Shown: one piece after another, positions 25,455-35,100 of the stretch
How positions within the stretch are numbered: the stretch's first letter is position 1
How the letters are laid out: every line of letters starts with the position of its first letter
DNA from: Methylovulum miyakonense HT12
GTDB lineage: Bacteria > Pseudomonadota > Gammaproteobacteria > Methylococcales > Methylomonadaceae
Assembly: GCF_000384075.1 (NCBI RefSeq)
Contig: NZ_KB913025.1
Coordinates: forward strand, 4,286,187-4,350,186
Length of the DNA: 64,000 nt
Direction: 5' to 3'
Notes under the pieces: model-generated
What the model was told of the DNA's origin: nothing
Seen by the model: only the letters and a program-made list of their open reading frames with translations
Databases searched by the model: none
Translations under genes and position numbers: made by a program

Positions 25455-26297
25455 GAAGCTGTCTGGTAAAAAGTTTAAACACATTTTGCAAATGTTATTT
25501 TGACCATGGCGATGCGGACAACATTTTCGGCGGAAGCGGCCAGCACCTCGAAATCTTTGGCCAGACGGCGGAATCCACCTAGCCACGCGAAGGTGCGTTC
25601 GACCACCCAGCGCTTGGGCAGGACGGCGAAGCCGTCCTTGATCTTTTCCGAGATGTGCAGGGTGACACCCAGTTCCCCGTCGGCATACTTGACCGCCGTG
25701 CCACGGTAGCCCGCATCGCCGGAAAAGTTTCCGATGCCGGGGTACATCTCCTTCGCACGGCGCATCACCTCGCCCGCCGCCACCGTGTCGTGGATGTTGG
25801 CGGCATGGACTCCGACATGCAGCAGGTTGCCCAGGATGTCGACGACGATATGCCGCTTGCGGCCTTTGACCTTCTTGTTGCCGTCAATCCCCCGCTCTTC
25901 GCTGTTGTACTGGGTCTTTGCGCTTTGCGAATCGATGATGCCGTAGCTCGGCCCGGGGTTCCGCCCGGCCTCCTTACGGCATCGCCCGTTCAGGCTTTTC
26001 AGCATCGCCTCCCAGACGCCGCCCTTGTTCCAGCGGCTGTAATGGTCGTACACCGTCTTCCAAGGCGGGAAGTCGTTGGGCAGCATCCGCCATTGCACGC
26101 CGGATTTCGCCCAATAGAATATCGCGTCGACAACCTGTTTACGGTCATGCTTGCAGGCATTCCCACGCAGGTCTTCTGGTTCAAAGTAGTGTTTTATCAG
26201 CCCCCATTCTTTATCGGTCAAATCGCTTGGATAACCCATTTTCCATACCCCAAAAAAATGGTTGACTTTAACATTTATTTTTTTGCCAGACAGCTTC
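25455..26297 (-). mobile_element. IS5-family insertion sequence, about 843 bp
   Basis: Terminal inverted repeats GAAGCTGTCTGG(T/C)AAAAA lie at both ends and enclose one transposase gene on the minus strand. The flanks read TA on both sides, compatible with a 2-bp duplication. Size and ends fit the IS427-like branch of IS5. Its insertion removed the 3' part of hsdS from the reading frame. Confidence 0.87.
25475..26239 (-). CDS. IS5-family transposase
   Basis: 254 aa, intact. It starts with the family block YPSDLTDKEWGLIKHYFEP. A DDE catalytic domain follows, with Asp in YGIIDSQSAKT, Asp in FSGDAGYRG and Glu in VVERTFAWLGGFRRLAKDFE. Also typical are QWRMLPNDFPPWKTVYDHY and GRKRHIVVDILGNLLHV. 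It moves the element whose ends are at 25455 and 26297. A single frame without programmed frameshift is normal for this subgroup. Confidence 0.95.
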   Translation of the reverse strand: MGYPSDLTDKEWGLIKHYFEPEDLRGNACKHDRKQVVDAIFYWAKSGVQWRMLPNDFPPWKTVYDHYSRWNKGGVWEAMLKSLNGRCRKEAGRNPGPSYGIIDSQSAKTQYNSEERGIDGNKKVKGRKRHIVVDILGNLLHVGVHAANIHDTVAAGEVMRRAKEMYPGIGNFSGDAGYRGTAVKYADGELGVTLHISEKIKDGFAVLPKRWVVERTFAWLGGFRRLAKDFEVLAASAENVVRIAMVKITFAKCV

Positions 26298-26324
26298 TAA
26301 GTTCTTTGAGATAACTGGCGGTAC

Positions 26325-27185
26325 TCATCTTTTCTCTAATTGGATAATGTCTAACGTTACGGTAAGGGGCTGCCCGCGTGATGGCTTTTGGCAAAGCCGC
26401 TTACCTTTGACGGCTTTGCTTCGGTGATAGCCCGATTGGTCTAAGATGATGTGCAGTTTTTCTGCTTGCGGGTAGCCTTTCTTCAGTTTTGCAAAGAAAC
26501 TGTTGATGGCGCTTGCATTGACGGTTTCGACAAACTCACTGGTGACCGTCATGGTGTTGAGTTCAATGGCGCCGATAATGTTGACCCGTGTTCTGGACGC
26601 TATGGTCGCGATGGATTTGTCCACGCCTTTTTTGATCCAGCCACAGCTGATTTTGGTTGCCATCGTCGGGTGTACGGCATCAATGAACAGGATGGGGTCA
26701 TGCGCCGGGGTGTCTTCGAGCAACTTCAGATAGGTTCCGATAAACGCCTCTTGCAGGCGGATGTCCGCTTTGGCAGGCGTGGCTTTGGGTTGTTTATAGC
26801 GGAAACCGTGGGCTTGCAGCCATTTGGTCATGCCTGAGACGGTGTAAGCCACTTGCCATGTGTGTGCGGCATAGCCACAGATGTCTGATACTTTCAGGTA
26901 GGTCTTTTCTTGCAGGTGCTGCTCCAATGCCTGTGTTTGTTGCCCGTTTAATTTGCCTTCCGAGCCACCATTTTCAGGCTTGAGCTTTTCTTCTTGCGCC
27001 CAATCTTACAGGTGTCCGGCAACCGTCTCCGGGTGGATCCTGAGGGCTTGCCCTATGGCTTTGTTTGTCCAGCCTTCCGACTTCAACAACACGGCTTTTA
27101 TTCTGTCCCGCACACGCCCGTTCCTTTCCACCCGGTGTTGGGTTTCCAGTGCGTCCTTTTGGGCTGTGCTTAGTTGAGGTGTCAT
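26325..27185 (-). pseudogene. Degenerate IS630-family transposase
   Basis: The N-terminal part reads from ATG at 27185 (MTPQLSTAQKDALETQHRV) through a helix-turn-helix (GWTNKAIGQALRIHPETVAG) to an in-frame TAA just after HL, where the family usually has a coding codon. The same frame then continues as DWAQEEKLKPENGG and on through the DDE domain (ILFIDAVHPT, ...HIILDQSGYHRSKAVK) to 26325. The expected HYLPPYSPNLNPIERLWK block and the final Glu are missing, so the 3' end is truncated or scrambled. I find no inverted repeats for it. It is a dead IS remnant between the IS5 insertion and the repeat-protein gene. Confidence 0.85.
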
Positions 27186-27288
27186 GGCGGACTATTTGAC
27201 AGGCAGGGAGTCGTGTTGTTTAAAGGTGATGGGTATAAACCATTCCTCCATTGGATAGGGGGAATGGTGTCAATCACTTAATTTGAGG

Positions 27289-28581
27289 CTAGGGCGTGAT
27301 TTTAAAGAAAGTACCTAAGCCTAATTTACCGCCCCAAAAAGTCGTGCCGTAGAGGTTGCCGTCTGGCCCCCAAGTTAGGCTGGCTTCAGGATTTCTGCCG
27401 TTCGAACCGTCGAAATCGACTATGGTTTGAAATTTCCAAACGGTTTTTCCGACCGCTGGCGGAGTCAGCTTGAACACCCGGCCTGCATTGTATTTGCCTT
27501 CCTGGACAGTTGTCCCGTAAAGGCTGCCGTCTGCCGCCGCCGTCAGCCCACCAGTGGGGCCTTCCCACTGTGCACCGCGAAAAGCTTTTATGGTGCTGAA
27601 ATTCCAAACATCCTCCCCAGCGGCGGGTGGCGTCAATTGGAAAACGGTGCCGCCGCCATTTTCCCCGTCGCTGGTGGTCGTGCCATAAAGCCTACCATCA
27701 GCCCCCCAAGTCAATTCCGACAGTGGATGAGAGCCATTTGAGCCGTCAAAATCGACCAAGGTTTGGAAGCCCCAGGCGGTTTGTCCCGCCAAAGGTGGGG
27801 TCAGTTCGAACACTGTGCCGGATTTGTGCAGGCCACCCCCCAAGGTAGTGCCATACAGTTTGCCATTATTTCCCATCACCAGCCCCGCTTCCGGTGACGC
27901 GCCGTTGGCGACATCAAAATCGACCAAAGTTTGGAAACCCCATTCGGTTTGTCCAGCCACAGGTGGAGCCAGTTGGAACACCACGCCCGCACCGCCTTGA
28001 CCACCATACCGAGTGACCCCGTATATATTGCCCGCCGGATCCAACAACAGTTTAGGGAACGGATATACCCCGTCCGCCGGATCGCCAAATGTTTTCAGTA
28101 TCTTGCGGACTTTTTTACCATTTTCGTGGGTGATTTGAAACACTAGGCCATTCTGATTTTTGCCACCGCCTTGGGAAGCAGTCCCGTATATATTGCCTAC
28201 CGAATCTACGATAACACCGGAAAATGGGTATTCACCATTTCTCCCATTAAAATTTGCCACAGTCTTGACATCACTAATACTCCAGCCCACTTCCCCCTTC
28301 GGAGGGAGCTTGACCTGAAATACCTCGCCTTTACTGTATATGCCGCCCAACAGGAATGTGCCGTAAACATAATGGCCTTTAGGGGCAAATGTTAGGCCGC
28401 CCGAAGCACCGTAAGGCAAATCGTCAATTAAGGGGGTGAACTCAAAAGCCAACGCCGATTGCTGCCAACCAATGCCGACCAGCAACGGGATAACTGCGTT
28501 GAGGCAAAGTTGGCGCCACTGCCGTGAGTAAGTCCTGCCTGCACGGTTGGTAAAATGTAAATCATGATTTTTTTGTAACAT
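27289..28581 (-). CDS. Secreted repeat protein with YGTT/GG...GTVF motifs (TIGR03803-like)
   Basis: 430 aa. A long N-terminal region (about 46 residues) ends in a hydrophobic signal-like segment (LNAVIPLLVGIGWQQSALAF). The rest is seven to eight repeats of about 50 residues with the core G-LYGTT--GG----GTVF-LTPP and a WGFQTLVDFDGSNG link, the pattern of the beta-strand repeat often called the Gloeo_Verruco repeat. It is probably an exported beta-propeller-like or elongated beta protein. The function is unknown. It stands alone on the minus strand, divergent from the yfa-like operon. Confidence 0.8.
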   Translation of the reverse strand: MLQKNHDLHFTNRAGRTYSRQWRQLCLNAVIPLLVGIGWQQSALAFEFTPLIDDLPYGASGGLTFAPKGHYVYGTFLLGGIYSKGEVFQVKLPPKGEVGWSISDVKTVANFNGRNGEYPFSGVIVDSVGNIYGTASQGGGKNQNGLVFQITHENGKKVRKILKTFGDPADGVYPFPKLLLDPAGNIYGVTRYGGQGGAGVVFQLAPPVAGQTEWGFQTLVDFDVANGASPEAGLVMGNNGKLYGTTLGGGLHKSGTVFELTPPLAGQTAWGFQTLVDFDGSNGSHPLSELTWGADGRLYGTTTSDGENGGGTVFQLTPPAAGEDVWNFSTIKAFRGAQWEGPTGGLTAAADGSLYGTTVQEGKYNAGRVFKLTPPAVGKTVWKFQTIVDFDGSNGRNPEASLTWGPDGNLYGTTFWGGKLGLGTFFKITP

Positions 28582-28901
28582 AAGAAAACCTCAATAAAGA
28601 AAACAACAAAATGTCCGCATCGCCTACTTGTGCGCCGCACTATGGCGGCTAATCAAGCACTTGCATTGTTCCAATAACAGGGACTCAAGCACAAGGCTGT
28701 ATTGACAAACACCTTAGGTATTTTGCACATCGCGACCCGGACTGGGTATGAGTTCTAGTCTTTAACATTTCAAATACCCATTGACGCCAATAAGCTTACA
28801 GAACAGGCTGCTTTGTCAATTGCCCTACGTTTGCCAGCCAGCCTTTTTTCCGTTACATTCTGTACACCTTAAATACTCCACAAACTTTGCTGGATGTGCC
28901 T
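28582..28901. promoter_or_regulatory. Divergent promoter region between the repeat protein and the yfa-like operon
   Basis: 320 bp without a gene. It separates a minus-strand start at 28581 from a plus-strand start at 28902, so it should hold two promoters. A TTG in frame 15 bases before the chosen plus-strand ATG is a possible alternative start. I see no strong palindrome or riboswitch-like structure. Confidence 0.45.
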
Positions 28902-30443
28902 ATGCGTAAACTACCCCCGTTTTTGGGCTTGCTGATAGTCTTTTTTTTCTTGCTAGGTTTGGGTTTGGCAAATCTTGTTTACGCCACGCCTAGTGATGAT
29001 CCCGATATTCTGGCAAGGCGTGGTCAACAGCAAGCTCCGCACCAAGCCTCCGCACTTCCTGTCCTGACACTTAGTAAACCCGCAGGTGGCTGGACTAGCA
29101 GTATGCAAATGGGAGTGGCGGGTACGTGTTCCGATGCTGAAGCCGACCCGATCATCATTAATATCAACGGCGTACGCTATTACGCCCGTAACAATAACGG
29201 CAGTTTCTCCCGCTCATTCCCGGCGGGCAAGGGCAAAAACAGCATTATCGCCGAATGCGCCAATAGCGCCGGGAGTTCTAAGGCATCCGTGACCGTTGAT
29301 GCGGTGATTCCGGCGATCCCGTTCAAAGTGGTGCTGACCAGCGACACCAATTCGGTCTACACCGACTTGCATATTTATGAACCCGATAACAGCCATGTGT
29401 ATTGGGCCGATACCGAATCTGCCAGCGGCGGCATTTTTTTCCTGAACAATGACGGCGAAAGCTTCGACAAGGCGGGTTACGGGCCGTATATGTATGTCCA
29501 CCCTGCCCCGCCGCTAGGCGTGTTCCGTATCGACACCAATTACTGGCCCGGTGGCGCGGTGCAACATACCTTGGCGAATTTGGACATCATCTTGGATGAA
29601 GGCCTGCCGACCGAAACCCACCGCCGCATCCAAATCCCCTTGGCACGGCCTAACGAAACCCGGACATTGGCTTATGTGGCCTTCGTCGGCAACCGCCAGC
29701 CTGCAAAAATCTTTGTCCCCAGCCAGGATAATCCCCGCGATACGCCCGCAGAAATTCAAGAGTACATGAGCCACGAACCTCCCCGCGAAGGTGAAAGTGA
29801 AGAACAAAGCAGTATTGACAGCCCAGCTTATCTGATCCCGCAGGACGAAACGGCCTTGCGCCAAGCCGTCACCGATGTCGCGCTGTTCCAGGCGCAACGG
29901 CCCAGCCCGATGTGGCATCCTAACCAGCGGGATTGCGCGGGCCTGATCCGCTTTGCTTACCGCACGGCCTTGGAAGCACGCGACACCGGACGGATTGCGA
30001 AATTGGGCATCCCGGCAAAACTGAATTTACCGCCGCTATCTGACCAGGCGCGGCAACTGTTCCCGGAATTCCCGAAAATCTGGCAAACCGGATTGGACAA
30101 TAAGGGCCCGCGTTTTGGCTATTTTGCCGATGCCGAAACCTTGGTCGGCTACAATTTCCGCTTGAAATCGCGCAATGTCACGACAGCGCGTAGCGGCGAT
30201 TTGCTGGTCTACCAAAAACCGATGGACAATGACGAACCTTTTCACTTGATGATGTTCGCCAGCGGACGCGCCGACAATCTGGCGGTTTACCACAATGGCG
30301 TACAGGGTGACGATGCCCAAGTCCGCGTGGTGCGCATCAGTGAATTATTGGAGTCGCCCGATCCGGTGTGGATACCCAGTAGCCAAAACCCTTATTTCCT
30401 CGGAGTCTACGAATGGAACCGCTTACGCCCACAAAACGGCTAA
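28902..30443 (+). CDS. Exported DUF2135-DUF1175 fusion protein (YfaP + YfaT-like)
   Basis: 513 aa from ATG 28902. The signal peptide is [20 protein letters not shown] and continues to an A-x-A site (VYATPS). Residues ~50-270 include a beta-sandwich and a DUF2135-like part ([40 protein letters not shown]). Residues ~300-513 match the DUF1175 family ([40 protein letters not shown]) with a Cys and a His that recall NlpC/P60-like peptidases; that resemblance is inference. In E. coli these parts are separate genes (yfaP, yfaT) of the yfaPQST cluster next to the alpha-2-macroglobulin gene yfaS. It overlaps the next gene by 31 bp. Its likely place is the periplasm, assisting the macroglobulin. Confidence 0.85.
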   Translation: MRKLPPFLGLLIVFFFLLGLGLANLVYATPSDDPDILARRGQQQAPHQASALPVLTLSKPAGGWTSSMQMGVAGTCSDAEADPIIININGVRYYARNNNGSFSRSFPAGKGKNSIIAECANSAGSSKASVTVDAVIPAIPFKVVLTSDTNSVYTDLHIYEPDNSHVYWADTESASGGIFFLNNDGESFDKAGYGPYMYVHPAPPLGVFRIDTNYWPGGAVQHTLANLDIILDEGLPTETHRRIQIPLARPNETRTLAYVAFVGNRQPAKIFVPSQDNPRDTPAEIQEYMSHEPPREGESEEQSSIDSPAYLIPQDETALRQAVTDVALFQAQRPSPMWHPNQRDCAGLIRFAYRTALEARDTGRIAKLGIPAKLNLPPLSDQARQLFPEFPKIWQTGLDNKGPRFGYFADAETLVGYNFRLKSRNVTTARSGDLLVYQKPMDNDEPFHLMMFASGRADNLAVYHNGVQGDDAQVRVVRISELLESPDPVWIPSSQNPYFLGVYEWNRLRPQNG

Positions 30444-32119
30444 TCCTCATCGGGACTGCGCTGATATTGGCAATTGCCGCCACCGCCGGCATCCTTAGCT
30501 ACCGCCGATTGTCAGAAGTGCCATTAGGCAAAATGGTCAGGGGCGGTTTGCCGATGCTGGATTTGACGGTCATCTTACGCGATCGGGATAATAAAAATCT
30601 GGACGCGCACGATACCCTGTTGGGCAGCAATGAAAAACCACCTGTAGAAGTAGAGAACCCCCATTGCCCTACCTTAATTGGCGGCGACAGCAGTTCGGCT
30701 ACCGTTATCGGCGCTTGGGACAAACGTCCGGCGGATTGCCCGCAACAGGCGTTTTGGTATGTCAAACAACACCCGATTGCCTTGACACTGTATTTCCACC
30801 AAGGCGAAGCTTTCCTAAAATGGTGGGATGGACAAGCACAAATCAAAGCCTTGCGTGATAGCCGTTTCATGCAAGGCTTATTTTTTGGCTTGCTGAAAAG
30901 CCTGAAAATCAAAGCCGAGGAACTCCATCTGCAAGGCTTGCAAGGCGAGTTTCTGGGCCAATTGCTGCGCGATGCTATCGGCGCTAATGCCGAACTGCAT
31001 TACGACATGAGCCACGGCGAACGCGGCTGGGTGCTGGCTTATCAACGCAGTGACAGCGCTTTTGCCGAACAGGCCCTGCCAGCGATGGCGGGCTTGCTCG
31101 CCGACAACGGTTATCAGTTGGACAATCTGCCGGAACCGATTCTGGCTATGCGTATTGGTTTGCAGCATTTTTTCCTGACCGAATACGAGCGGCACATTTA
31201 CTTGGCACAAAGCCTGGAAGCCTTGCTGAATGTCCTCGAAAACAAAGATACAATGGAAGAATATGACGATGATGTCCCGCTACGCCTAGTGCTGAGGACA
31301 GACGCTTTTGTTGACCATTTGCCAGCCGTGTTAACGACCTCGGCTAAAGCTGACATCGCCTTGGATTTTACTTTACAAGCAAACACCTTAGGCAATTTGC
31401 AACTGCCCGCCGGCCCGTGGCAAACACCCTTGCATGACAAAATCTTCGAAGGGGTGTTGGCTAGCATTCCGCATGACGTGTTCGCCGCCGTCGCCACCAG
31501 TTTCCGCATACCCGCGACGTTAACTAGCGAAGATTGGCAAAAGCTGTCCAGCAACGGCCCGCCACAATCGCCGCCGGGCCCGGAACCAGGAGGATTGGCC
31601 TTGCTTTGGGATTTTGACAAGGCCACGCCCGGCGGGGCTATCGGTATCGTCATCGCCAATCCCGGCGAACCCCAGGCCAGCCCCGCTTACCGTCAATATT
31701 TGCGCAATGGCGAATTGGCCGAAGAATGCGCGGGTGGCAGCGTGTTCCTTGCCGCCAGTTCGCAAGGGCTGCTCAACCGTATGAAAGAAGCCTGCGCCCG
31801 ACAATCCTTAAGTCCGCTGGACTGGCAACACGGCGTTGATAAGCCCCGCTATTTGTCGGCGCAATTGGCCAGCTTCATCAACCCCGGCACGGCGATGCGC
31901 GAATTGTTCTTAGCGGGAGGGGCTGGAGATAATACTGACGAAAGCGATCTGGCCCCGCGTTGGCAGCAAAATTATGAGCAAGCCAAAGCCGCCATGCGTC
32001 AAGATGGCGAAAAACTGTTCCGTAGCTTGCCGATTTTTAGTTATGCCGGACGTGTCGCAAACGACAACGGCCTAGCAAGCCTGGAAGGCAAAGCCATCAG
32101 TCAGGAGGCAGGGCAATGA
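30413..32119 (+). CDS. DUF2138 family membrane-anchored protein (YfaA-like)
   Basis: 568 aa. A single N-terminal membrane anchor ([20 protein letters not shown]) precedes a large periplasmic domain. Family-type blocks are [32 protein letters not shown], the [15 protein letters not shown] segment and [14 protein letters not shown]. The function of DUF2138 is unknown, but it is found beside yfaS-type macroglobulin genes, as here. The start codon lies inside the preceding gene and its TGA overlaps the ATG of the next (ATGA at 32116), so translation of the three genes is coupled. Confidence 0.83.
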   Translation: MEPLTPTKRLILIGTALILAIAATAGILSYRRLSEVPLGKMVRGGLPMLDLTVILRDRDNKNLDAHDTLLGSNEKPPVEVENPHCPTLIGGDSSSATVIGAWDKRPADCPQQAFWYVKQHPIALTLYFHQGEAFLKWWDGQAQIKALRDSRFMQGLFFGLLKSLKIKAEELHLQGLQGEFLGQLLRDAIGANAELHYDMSHGERGWVLAYQRSDSAFAEQALPAMAGLLADNGYQLDNLPEPILAMRIGLQHFFLTEYERHIYLAQSLEALLNVLENKDTMEEYDDDVPLRLVLRTDAFVDHLPAVLTTSAKADIALDFTLQANTLGNLQLPAGPWQTPLHDKIFEGVLASIPHDVFAAVATSFRIPATLTSEDWQKLSSNGPPQSPPGPEPGGLALLWDFDKATPGGAIGIVIANPGEPQASPAYRQYLRNGELAEECAGGSVFLAASSQGLLNRMKEACARQSLSPLDWQHGVDKPRYLSAQLASFINPGTAMRELFLAGGAGDNTDESDLAPRWQQNYEQAKAAMRQDGEKLFRSLPIFSYAGRVANDNGLASLEGKAISQEAGQ

Positions 32120-35100
32120 GAGTCAACCAACCAACCACTAACCCCAGATTCGGATTAATCTTTTTCCCCTGGATTTTGCTATTATTGCTTTGGCACTGTT
32201 GCGCCTTTTCACCCGCAGTGCTAGCGGGTAGCCCGTTTTATCTGACCGCCGAACGTAGTTTCAGCAATACCGAAGCACCGACACTACGGCTGGATTACAC
32301 CGACATCGACCCGCCCATGCTCTTGAGAGTGTTGAAGCCAAGCAATCTGGATAGTTTTTTGGATGGCCAATTTAATATCAGCCGCAGCTACGAACAGCCG
32401 ATCAGCGAGCTGAACCCAGGCCATTATTTTGCCAGGGGCTTAAATGCCGCCGAGTCGCCATTACGTTTGTTCCGGGGCATGATGGCTAGCGATTTCCGTA
32501 AATCCTTAAAAGGCACGGCCTTTAACCATGCCTTGCTCAACGTCACCCAAAAACCCTTGGTAGCCGTCCCGCAGCAAGTCTTGGTCGCCCCGCCCTCCGG
32601 TTTCCAAATCCTCAAAGAAGAGTTCCTAGACCTGAAACACAATAAAGGCAGGGACACCCATGACCTAAGTTGGTGGTTCGGGCAAGATTATTATCTGAGC
32701 AGTGAATATAAAATCCGCCCCATCCAGCTGCCGCCACTGCCGGACGGCATTTATCTGGTGCAAGCCGTCCAGGGCAAAAGTGAAGCGCAATGCCTAGTGC
32801 AAGTCAGCAGCCTGTCCGTACAAGTCAAACAATCCAGCGAACAATTGCTGGTGCGGATTATGGACAGAGGGCTGCACCCCGTGGCGGATGCCAAAGTCAG
32901 TTACCGCGACGGGCGCGGGGCGTGGCAAGTTTTGCAAGGCACGAGCAATACCGCTGGCGAAGTGGCTTTTAACAATCCTGACGGCAACTTGGACGGCAAA
33001 TTGCTCATCAAAGTCGATGCGCCCCCTGCCAGCACTGGCGGAACGGGACGCACCGCCTTGACATCCACAGATTTTCTCCCTGCCCAAGCCAAAGGCAACA
33101 CGGTCTTTATCATGACCGACAGGCCGATCTTCAAACCAGGGGAAACGTTTTTCTACAAAGGCATCATCCGCACCTTACAAGACGGGCATTTGCAAATTCC
33201 GCCCCTGCCATCACGGCAAAGCCAAGTGTCGTTACTGCGTGCCGACGGCAACGCGACGGGCTTGCAGGGCAATAGCACCATCAGCGATTTCGGTTCTTTC
33301 TCCGGCAGCTTCTATCTTGATCCAGGCCAAACCCCAGGACTGTACCGCTTGCTAGCGCAAATCGACCAACAAGCTTACGCGGGGGAGTTTCGGGTACGCG
33401 ATTATGTCAAGCCCACTTATTATTTGGAATGGCTGGAACGCAGCCCCAGTATTGTCCCTGGGCAAACCTTCAAATTGAAATTCCGCGCCAAACGCTACAG
33501 CGGCGGCGTCCCTCAAAACGTCAAATTCGAAGTGTTTTTGTACCGCAAAAAATTCGAAACGCCCCAATTTGTTGAAGAAGCGGGCGAAGGCTTAAGTGCA
33601 GGCAGCGATTATACCGGCCAAGTCAAATCCGCCGCCCCGCTCAGCCAACCGCAACGTTTGTTCAGTTCCATCGAAGCGCGCCAAGCGGCGGAACTCAGCA
33701 ATCCGTGGGAAAATGCCGCCCAACTTGATGATAACGGCGACGGCAGCTTCGAATTTACTGTGCCGACAAACGCTGATAACAAGCCCGATCAAGAATGGGT
33801 GTATTCCCTGATGGTACGCGCCCAAGATAACAGCGGTGGCTTGGCGGTGCTGACAGAAAACATCTACGCGACCTTATCCGAAGCGCAGCCTGTTTTGGGA
33901 TTCAACAAGACTATCGCGGCTGTCGGTGAAGCCAATTTGCAATTGCAGGTGCAATCGAATTATGCCGATGGTAAACCCGCCGCCAATGCGGGTGGCGTGA
34001 TTGATGTGACGCTGGAACAACCCGGCAGCGGCAAGCGCGACATGCTCAAACTGCCCTTCACAACCGACAGCCAAGGCCGCCAACAATTGCCGATTCCGGC
34101 TTTGCAAACCTTCGGTAGGCTCAGCGCGGTGGCGAAATTAGAAACCTTGGACGGACACGCGCTCAGCCATCCTTCCAGCTCACAAGTCGCGACGGTCATC
34201 GTCGCAGGTAACGGCGGCGAAGCGGTCGTTGATAAGCAAGAACTGGCGTTGTACACGTCCAGCACGATACTCAGCCCTGGGGAACAGGCCAAAGTGTTTG
34301 CCTTGTTGCCTAAAGGCTGGGGCAATCAGGAAAGCGGGACGATCTGGGAAACCGTGGCGGGCGGGCGTATTTTCGATAGCCGTGGCAGCCTGACGAAAGG
34401 CAGCAGCCACTGGTTTGAAATCACCGCCAAACCGGAATACGGCACGGGTTTTTACCACACTGTCACCGTGCCGGTAGCGGGTGGCAAATACGCCGAACAA
34501 ACTTTGGGCTTCCGTATCGTGCCAAAAGATAAGCGTTTGCACATCACCATCTTGCCTGAAAAAGCCGAAACCGAACCATTGAAACCCACCCGCATCACTT
34601 TGGAGGTCAAACGCGCCGATGGCACGCCTGCCGCCGACACCGAATTGGCGATGTCCATCGTTGACCGCGCCGTGTATGCCGTGCAAGCGGAATTCCGGCC
34701 CGGCATTTTCGACTTTTTTTATCCTCTGCAACGCAGCAATGTCAGCACTTTTTATTCTGACGAACTGCAAGGCTATGGTTATGCCGATTTATTGCGCAAA
34801 CCCAATTTTGCTTTGAGCGCCTTAAAAAGCCAAAGCAAGTTGGCAAAAAAAGCCATGCGCGACACCGCCGATTGGTTCCCGCATCTGCTGACCGATGCCC
34901 AAGGGCGGGTCAGTGTCGATGTCGATATGCCCGCCAATATCACCGAGTGGTTGGTCACGGCGATTGCCAATGACAAGGACGGGCGCATCGGCGAAGCCAC
35001 GGGGCAATTCCGCACCGTCACCGATGTGGCGGTCGAAATGGTCGGCCCGCAATTCCTGCGCGATGGTGACGGGATGGAAGTGGCGGTCAAGCTGATTAAC

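Noticed and set aside
25452-26300. Longer target duplication for the IS5-family element
   Set aside because: Flanks TTAG and CTAA are complementary, not direct repeats; only TA is compatible.
26240-26345. Start of a minus-strand gene (MSTASYLKEL) between the two IS elements
   Set aside because: Only ten codons before the IS5 end, with no continuation on its other side.
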